This document shows, in pieces, positions 6,592 through 10,282 of a stretch of 10,282 nt of DNA. The notes beneath the pieces are model-generated. The model had not been told where the DNA came from. It did not search any database and saw only the letters and a list, made by a program, of their open reading frames with translations. Source of the stretch: Candidatus Acidiferrum typicum (GTDB lineage Bacteria > Acidobacteriota > Terriglobia > Acidiferrales > UBA7541); contig JAOAPW010000245.1 in NCBI GenBank assembly GCA_025463105.1, positions 1 through 10,282 of the forward strand, given 5' to 3'. Position numbers and translations under genes: made by a program. Every line of letters starts with the position of its first letter. Position 1 is the stretch's first letter.

Positions 6592-6767
6592 GCCGCAAGC
6601 TGGTATGGATTGAGCAACAGCGTTTTCGGGGTTTTGGTTGCTCCGAATGTGGATGGCGGTTCAAACCTTCTAGTGCGCCCACCGGCACATCTTTCGATGA
6701 AATGATGCGCAACTTCGAGTTGCAGCGCGACAAAGAGTTTACATCCCATGTTTGCGCCGATCCCTAG
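6588..6767 (+). CDS. Small C2HC zinc-finger-like protein, 59 residues
   Basis: The protein reads MSRKLVWIEQQRFRGFGCSE, then CGWRFKPSSAPTGTSFDEMM, then RNFELQRDKEFTSHVCADP. Four potential zinc ligands are spaced as C18-x2-C21 and H54-x1-C56, with an aromatic and charged helix (36-51) between them, like a compact treble-clef or C2HC finger. I associate this type of tiny protein (CSEC, PxG, FDEMxRNFELQRDKEF, HVC) with Acidobacteriota, where it is usually hypothetical. GAGG six bases before the ATG supports the start, and it overlaps the upstream mini-ORF by four bases. No signal peptide or membrane segment. Role unknown; nucleic-acid binding would fit but is not shown. The end is a few residues shorter than I would expect for the family. 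Confidence 0.8.
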   Translation: MSRKLVWIEQQRFRGFGCSECGWRFKPSSAPTGTSFDEMMRNFELQRDKEFTSHVCADP

Positions 6768-6950
6768 AAAGGGGTTAGGTACCCACCGGCGCGCCGCACC
6801 GATCAAACATAAATATAGAGTTGCGCCACTGTTCGCGCAGGACGCCAGGCCATGACAGTCGAAAGTTCCTCATCTCCCAAATTAAGTACCCGCGATGGGA
6901 TCCCGAGTCCCAGCTGCGATTTTGGAGCTAGAGCAGTAGAAGCTGACTAA

Positions 6951-7423
6951 GCACGTGCTACCGTCAAGGTCTGCGGGGTATTTCTTGACGCCGATACTGC
7001 TGGCGTTCTTGTTGAGCGCACGCAAAAGCACATTGCCGAACGAGCATTGATGCTAATTCGCGGATTTGCCAGTGTCGGCATTATTGCTCTGGTTGATGAA
7101 GCTACGGGGTATCAGTATGAACGGCCAAGACGTGACCTAGAAGAATACCTAACGAACGGCGCAGTGAGCGTGGCAGTCAGAGCAATAAACTGTTTCAGTG
7201 GACGAGTGAAGAATTGGGAAAACCGGAGCTGCTGCTTCACATGGGAACCGTCGTTGGACTTATGAAAATCAATAATGATTACGATGTTTTTCACAAGCAA
7301 TTGGACAGCGTCGCTCCCATATATCCGGATGAACCAGGGCTTTTCGATGATCCAAAGGATTGGGATAAACCGATTAGCGATTCTCGGGAGCTTGTTTCAC
7401 GATCCGAGCAGCGGCTTGGCTGA
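6951..7423 (+). pseudogene. Decayed P63C-domain gene with internal deletion
   Basis: P63C-domain proteins are found in phage and mobile elements, often with antirepressor-type domains. Here the first frame (after TAA at 6948-6950) reads VKVCGVFLDADTAGVLVERT, then QKHIAERALMLIRGFASVGI and IALVDEATGYQYERPRRDLE, the central core of the domain. From about 7154 another frame carries RSERGSQSNKLFQWTSEELG and KPELLLHMGTVVGLMKINND, matching the domain's C-terminal end (the QWLTEDVG...L...ALM part of relatives). The stretch that normally joins them (roughly 80 residues, a helical region before the Pro/Lys-rich segment) is absent. The N-terminal half of a normal P63C protein is also not seen upstream. 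It is therefore a deleted, frameshifted remnant. Its stop at 7423 lies inside the opposite-strand gene that ends at 7374. Confidence 0.7.
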
Positions 7424-7532
7424 AATCCTCGCGGGGCGTCTTCTTCTTTTTAGCGGCAGGATGGCGGACTTTCTTTTCGAGTTTATCCGCCTGTCGCTCT
7501 GCTTTTTCGATCTTTGTTCGTTTCTCTGACAT
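7374..7532 (-). CDS. Small basic protein, 52 residues
   Basis: From the ATG at 7532: MSEKRTKIEKAERQADKLEK, then KVRHPAAKKKKTPREDFSQA, then AARIVKQAPENR. It has a coiled-coil-like charged N-terminal helix, a Lys/Pro-rich linker, and a C-terminal EDFSQAAARIVK motif that I have seen in short hypothetical proteins of Acidobacteriota. A longer start at 7583 exists but the extra 17 residues do not resemble the family. The ribosome-binding site is weak. It is convergent with, and overlaps by about 50 bases, the end of the P63C remnant. Function unknown; a nucleic-acid-associated role would suit its charge but is a guess. Confidence 0.65.
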   Translation of the reverse strand: MSEKRTKIEKAERQADKLEKKVRHPAAKKKKTPREDFSQAAARIVKQAPENR

Positions 7533-8243
7533 GCCCACAGTTTCCCACAGGCTAGGCCCGATTACTATCCCTATGGATTTCAAACTGCACCACTACCTGT
7601 TATTTTGTTAGAACCTCGCGGCGCACGTAATAAGCGTACACTACTTGTATACGCACCTCTCCGCCATCCTTAGTGAGGCGACGGTCTTCTGCGTGACTGG
7701 AGGCCATCGTGGCTAAGATCCGTAGAAACCATTCCAATAGTTTAGACATTCCTACACAACTAAGCAGACGTCTAAGACGGTTTTACGGCCGCTCCCAACC
7801 AACGATGACGGGAGAGAGCGGGACATCGCGGAAGTGCTCTAAGCCTGCAAGGCTGGCGCCGACATCGACTGGAGACATGAGCGTTGAGGACGAATCATAC
7901 TGCATGATCGGGTCGCGTGACCTAGAGAAACGTATTAGGTTCGAAAGCGCTTGTCGTTCGCTGACTTCGGCTGACACATTCTTCACGTTACCAAGTCGAG
8001 CGTGATAGCAGATCAGCGAGGGATGGAAGCCTTGTCGTTTTTGCAAACACTGGTGAAACGTGTCTCTGCTTCCATTGTTCGAACGAGGTCTCACAAGAAG
8101 CGCCAGTCTTGGGTGGGGCTGCGCCTAATAGTGCCCAATAATGGTGCAATCAACCTGGCAGTCACCTTTAACACGTGACGATTGCCGCAGAGTAGCACGT
8201 TCCATAATAACGAAAACAAGGCGAAAGGAAGTAGGATAGGCTC
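7533..8243. other. Long stretch without a confident gene
   Basis: About 710 bases. Open frames on both strands (plus 7709-8005, minus 7783-8094, minus 7600-7707) lack recognisable families. Only the 7709 frame has a good Shine-Dalgarno sequence and is listed separately at low confidence. The rest looks like decayed or non-coding DNA. Confidence 0.4.
7709..8005 (+). CDS. Doubtful ORF, 98 residues
   Basis: A GTG at 7709 follows GGAGG by five bases and opens a 98-codon frame rich in Ser, Arg and Thr (start MAKIRRNHSNSLDIPTQLSR). The signal for translation is good, but the composition is uneven, no domain is recognised, and an equally long frame runs antisense. It could be a real orphan gene or chance. 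Confidence 0.22.
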   Translation: MAKIRRNHSNSLDIPTQLSRRLRRFYGRSQPTMTGESGTSRKCSKPARLAPTSTGDMSVEDESYCMIGSRDLEKRIRFESACRSLTSADTFFTLPSRA

Positions 8244-8427
8244 ATGGATGAGAGCCGCAAGCGGATTATTGGAATTATGGCCGCAATACTGGCGACCCTT
8301 CACACGCGAGCAGATGATTTGTTTCGAACTCCGCAGGGAAGCCCTAGAACCGACATGCTGATTCTCAGCTTCGATTCAATGGGCCGCGAGAATCATGCAG
8401 AAAATTGATGTTCTTAAAGCTGCGTGA
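8244..8427 (+). pseudogene. Frameshifted small protein of the MDESRK type
   Basis: The ATG at 8244 gives MDESRKRIIGIMAAILATLH, then TRADDLFRTPQGSPRTDMLI; the same frame then goes off-register and stops at 8406-8408. One base later the expected C-terminus continues: ASIQWAARIMQKIDVLKAA, ending TGA at 8425-8427. Joined, it would be about 60 residues: a helix with a hydrophobic IIGIMAAILA core, a Pro/Ser-rich linker, then an amphipathic helix with a QWAxRIMxKID motif typical of short hypothetical proteins from Acidobacteriota. A single-base change near 8364-8367 explains the shift. No function is known for the family. The next small gene starts 20 bases on. Confidence 0.6.
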
Positions 8428-8447
8428 GAAAGGAACGGCGTTCGCCC

Positions 8448-8639
8448 ATGAAAATCAATCGTGAAATGAGCAGGAAGACTTGGAAGCAGATTCACGAGGC
8501 GGCTGGGCGAATCTACCGTAGGGCATCAGAATCCAAAGACCATCAGACTGCGAAGGACGCAGACCTCATCCTTACGCTGCTGCGGAACCTGTCGGAGGAA
8601 ATCCAGATAGAGGACGACAGGCTTAGGCACATCGCTTGA
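8448..8639 (+). CDS. Small helical hypothetical protein, 63 residues
   Basis: From the ATG at 8448: MKINREMSRKTWKQIHEAAG, then RIYRRASESKDHQTAKDADL, then ILTLLRNLSEEIQIEDDRLR. It looks all-helical: a basic first half and an acidic C-terminal helix with a Leu/Ile heptad-like face, possibly a dimerising coiled coil. An alternative GTG start at 8424 overlaps the stop of the preceding small gene and would add eight residues; neither start has an ideal Shine-Dalgarno sequence (AAAGGA lies about 13 bases before the ATG). No family is recognised. Confidence 0.5.
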   Translation: MKINREMSRKTWKQIHEAAGRIYRRASESKDHQTAKDADLILTLLRNLSEEIQIEDDRLRHIA

Positions 8640-8857
8640 GCTGTCGAAAATCCAGGCTGACCCACGTATTCGATCCGAATATTCCCGAATCGCCACACCT
8701 TGAAGCACAGAAAAGGGCTACTTCTTTCCCTTTTGCAGGGCGATGTCTGCCAGCTTTAGATATTGGTCAAGCCGCCACGATGGACAGTTGTGACCATTCG
8801 CTGGATTACTTCCGAATTGCCGACCTCCATGTAAGTCTTTGTCAAGGAGAAACACAG
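8640..8857. other. Short unassigned stretch before the TPR remnant
   Basis: No gene is supported. A minus-strand frame (8718-8939) ends with RLDQYLKLADIALQKGKK, which looks protein-like, but its upstream part overlaps the TPR remnant antisense and there is no ribosome-binding site. Confidence 0.3.
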
Positions 8858-9468
8858 TCCTCCTGACGCGCGCTTTGGCCAGAATGGAGAGTCTGCAAGT
8901 AATCTCGCGTACCTCGACGATGCAGTACAAGACTGTCAAGAAGTCTCTGCCGGGCCATCGCCCACGAACTCAATGCAGACGCGATCGTCGAAGGCTCAGT
9001 GCAACGTTCCGGCAATCGTGTACGTGTAACCGCGCAGCTGGTTCGTGCCGCTGACGACAGGCATCTCTGGGCTAACAGCTACGAACGCGATTTTCGCGAC
9101 GTGCTCGTGCTGCAAGATGACGTGGCCTCAGATATCGCAAAGCAGATCGAAAGCAGGCTGGGCGGGCCTCAGCCCACTCCAGCACCCACGCTGCAGGCGG
9201 TGAGCCCTGAGGCCTACGAAACCTACCTCAAAGCAAATTATTATCTCGACAGTTTTGATCTGCAGAAGAGTATTGAATACTACAACGAGGCCATCAAGCT
9301 CGACCCGGACTACGCGCCCACCTATGCTCATATGGCGCTTGCTTACTCTTTCATGGCGTTCTTCGACGCGGTGTCACCAAAGGAGGGCTGGGGCAAGGTC
9401 AAGGAGGCCGCGACACTGGCCGTCGAAAAAGATGACCGCCTGCCTGAGGGACATGGAGCCCTGGGATT
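8858..9468 (+). pseudogene. Fragment of a TolB-like/TPR-domain gene, broken at both ends
   Basis: It belongs to the large group of signalling proteins with a periplasmic- or cytoplasm-facing TolB-N-like beta domain followed by TPR repeats (often joined to a kinase, cyclase or OmpR-type DNA-binding domain). The first visible part, in one frame, is LLTRALARMESLQVISRTST and MQYKTVKKSLP. After one extra base in GGGCC at about 8953-8956 the next frame continues IAHELNADAIVEGSVQRSGN, VRVTAQLVRAADDRHLWANS and the DDVASDIAKQI motif. TPR repeats follow: SPEAYETYLKANYYLDSFDL, then SIEYYNEAIKLDPDYAPTYA, then the VEKDDRLPEGHGALGL segment. The N-terminal half of the domain is missing and homology stops abruptly at 9468, where mreB-like sequence starts. 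The gene cannot make a normal product. Confidence 0.8.
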
Positions 9469-9828
9469 GGGGAGCGCACGGCGGAGCAGATCAAGATCGA
9501 GGTTGGCTCGGCGTATACCCTGGGCGAACCACTGACCATGGAGATCAAGGGGCGGGGTCTCTTCGAGGGTGTGCCCAAGACGATCACTGTGGACGACACG
9601 ATCCGCACGGCACTGGAGCGCACGCCCCCCGAGCTTTCTGCCGACATCAGCGACCGCGGCATCGTGCTCGCCGGAGGCGGTGCCTTGCTCAAGAACTTGG
9701 ACAAGCGAATCCGGGAAGAAACCGGGCTGTCGATATGCATAGCCGATGACCCGCTGTGCTGCGTGGTGCTAGACGCAGGCAAGATTCTCAGAGACTTCAA
9801 ACTCTTGCGGAAAATTTCGATCGAATAG
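9469..9828 (+). pseudogene. Partial second copy of mreB (3' third), truncated and internally deleted
   Basis: From GGGGAGCGCAC at 9469 to TAG at 9826-9828 the sequence aligns to the last 408 bases of mreB at 2471-2064 on the other strand, with about 23 substitutions over the 360 aligned bases and one exact 48-base in-frame deletion (mreB bases 2294-2341; about residues 261-276). It reads GERTAEQIKIEVGSAYTLGE, then GRGLFEGVPKTITVDDTIRT, then GIVLAGGGALLKNLDKRIRE, ending KISIE. It has no phosphate-1 or phosphate-2 motif and no start signal of its own except an internal ATG at 9538, so it cannot bind nucleotide as an actin. About half of the differences are silent, so it may derive from another mreB paralogue and not from the copy in this window. 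Confidence 0.92.
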
Positions 9829-9888
9829 ACTTCCTGGCGTAATCTCCACATGCCGCCGCGCGATAAAGCTCCCACGAGGACAGCAGGC

Positions 9889-10118
9889 TATCCCAACCTG
9901 ATTTGGGAACTTAGCCGGGCGCGGCGGGAACAGATCTCAGCTTAGCGGTTGCTCACTAGGAACGTTAGCGAGCGGGTGGTAGACAAGGACAACCACAACC
10001 ACCTGCGCGATTGTACCTCGTAGTGTCGTTGCCCGCGCCCGCGCAGACGCCGCTCGAAGTGCGTCTGGCAGCCATGGTCAAATAGCACCCTGAATTACTG
10101 ACCGGCGAGCCGAGAAAA
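9889..10118 (+). pseudogene. Probable phage terminase large-subunit remnant (C-terminal end)
   Basis: One frame reads YPNLIWELSRARREQISA, a TAG (9943-9945) where Gln is expected, then RLLTRNVSERVVDKDNHNHL and RDC. Near 10011 the sense moves one base to YLVVSLPAPAQTPLEVRLAA and MVK, then a TAG (10083-10085), then HPELLTGEPRK. The order LLTRN-SE-VVDKDNH-DxxRYLV-SLPAP resembles the end of terminase-type proteins that I know from acidobacterial prophages. The assignment rests on memory of such sequences, without a search. Two nonsense changes and one frameshift make it non-functional. Confidence 0.45.
10044..10067. repeat. 7-base inverted repeat
   Basis: CAGACGC (10044-10050) and GCGTCTG (10061-10067) pair perfectly around a 10-base loop inside the terminase-like remnant. 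It could be incidental to the old coding sequence. Confidence 0.35.
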
Positions 10119-10150
10119 GCAGAAGACGGACCCACTTGGTCCGCCTCTGC
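10115..10150 (-). terminator. Intrinsic terminator of the minus-strand gene at the right edge
   Basis: Read on the minus strand: GCAGAGGCGGACC, a short AAGT loop, then the near-complementary GGTCCGTCTTCTGC, followed by TTTTCT. A long GC-rich stem with a T-run, 19 bases after the stop codon of the gene ending at 10169, is what an intrinsic terminator should look like. Confidence 0.75.
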
Positions 10151-10168
10151 GAATTAAACTTACAAACT

Positions 10169-10282
10169 CTAGTTCTCGTACAGCAGCACGCCCTCGGTTT
10201 CCTGCGATTCCACCGGACGGTAGTACAGCTTGTTGTCCTCGAGGGAGACCTCGATGAACGCCGGCCGCGTGGTGATGGTGCC
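10169..10282 (-). CDS. C-terminal end of an unrecognised protein (partial)
   Basis: Only the last 37 codons are in the window: GTITTRPAFIEVSLEDNKLY, then YRPVESQETEGVLLYEN and TAG. The pattern is alternating hydrophobic/polar, suggesting beta strands, and acidic overall. Codon use is GC-rich at third positions, unlike the decayed DNA to its left, and a strong terminator follows, so this is a live gene. Not enough is visible to name it. Confidence 0.7.
   Translation of the reverse strand, partial: GTITTRPAFIEVSLEDNKLYYRPVESQETEGVLLYEN

Noticed and set aside
6435..6806. Minus-strand 123-codon frame
   Set aside because: It lies antisense to the C2HC small gene, which has better evidence (ribosome-binding site, cysteine spacing, family resemblance).
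7600..7707. Minus-strand 35-codon frame containing GGEVRIQVVYAYYVRREV
   Set aside because: It looks strand-like and protein-like, but it has no Shine-Dalgarno sequence and no family; too short to support.
7783..8094. Minus-strand 103-codon frame
   Set aside because: No ribosome-binding site, no domain, and it overlaps another doubtful frame.
8718..8842. Minus-strand segment starting MEVGNSEVIQRMV, faintly like a LysR substrate domain, with RLDQYLKLADIALQKGKK in another frame
   Set aside because: The resemblance is too short and needs a frameshift; chance is as likely.
9399..9875. Minus-strand frame with the same peptide as the plus-strand frame at 2092-2502
   Set aside because: The repeated peptide arises only because mreB is partly duplicated; both are antisense shadows.
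1..10282. CRISPR array, tRNA, rRNA or intact transposase
   Set aside because: No regularly spaced repeats, no tRNA-like arms and no transposase motifs were found on either strand.

Overview
The window looks like a chromosomal segment of an acidobacterium (Acidobacteriota, Terriglobia-like). I infer this from protein resemblance only: the style of the Crp/Fnr regulator, the MreB, and several very small proteins that I associate with that phylum. Base composition is moderate to high GC. No rRNA, tRNA, CRISPR array or intact insertion sequence was seen.

Layout. (1) 18-3122, all on the minus strand, is the conserved part: mreB (2064-3122), then a HypA-like nickel/zinc metallochaperone (1333-1683) closely followed by a Glu/Leu-type amino-acid dehydrogenase (18-1304). 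The last two have good ribosome-binding sites and are 28 bases apart, so they are probably one operon. (2) 3500-4390, minus strand, holds a paired-CBS-domain protein split by one frameshift at a slippery A-run, and upstream of it a heavily decayed glyoxalase/VOC-fold gene. (3) 4724-6172, minus strand, holds an unrecognised 148-residue protein and an intact Crp/Fnr-family regulator with a likely promoter and inverted repeat in front of it. (4) 6517-8639 carries small genes (a C2HC zinc-finger-like protein with an overlapping upstream mini-ORF, a basic 52-residue protein, a frameshifted MDESRK small protein, a helical 63-residue protein) around a decayed P63C-domain gene of phage type. (5) 8858-10118 is a plus-strand graveyard: a TolB-like/TPR gene broken at both ends, fused out of frame to a second, partial copy of mreB, followed by what looks like the C-terminal end of a phage terminase. 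(6) The window ends in the C-terminus of an unrecognised minus-strand gene with a clear intrinsic terminator.

How it fits together. The left side is housekeeping (cell shape, amino-acid metabolism, metal delivery). From about 6.9 kb rightwards the DNA reads as an accessory region built from phage-related and duplicated fragments that have lost function through indels, nonsense changes and deletions. The most unusual features are the inverted partial mreB duplication with its chimeric junction, the CBS gene frameshift on an A_AAA_AAG heptamer, and the tiny overlapping gene pair at 6517-6767. I did not find a convincing new multi-gene system.
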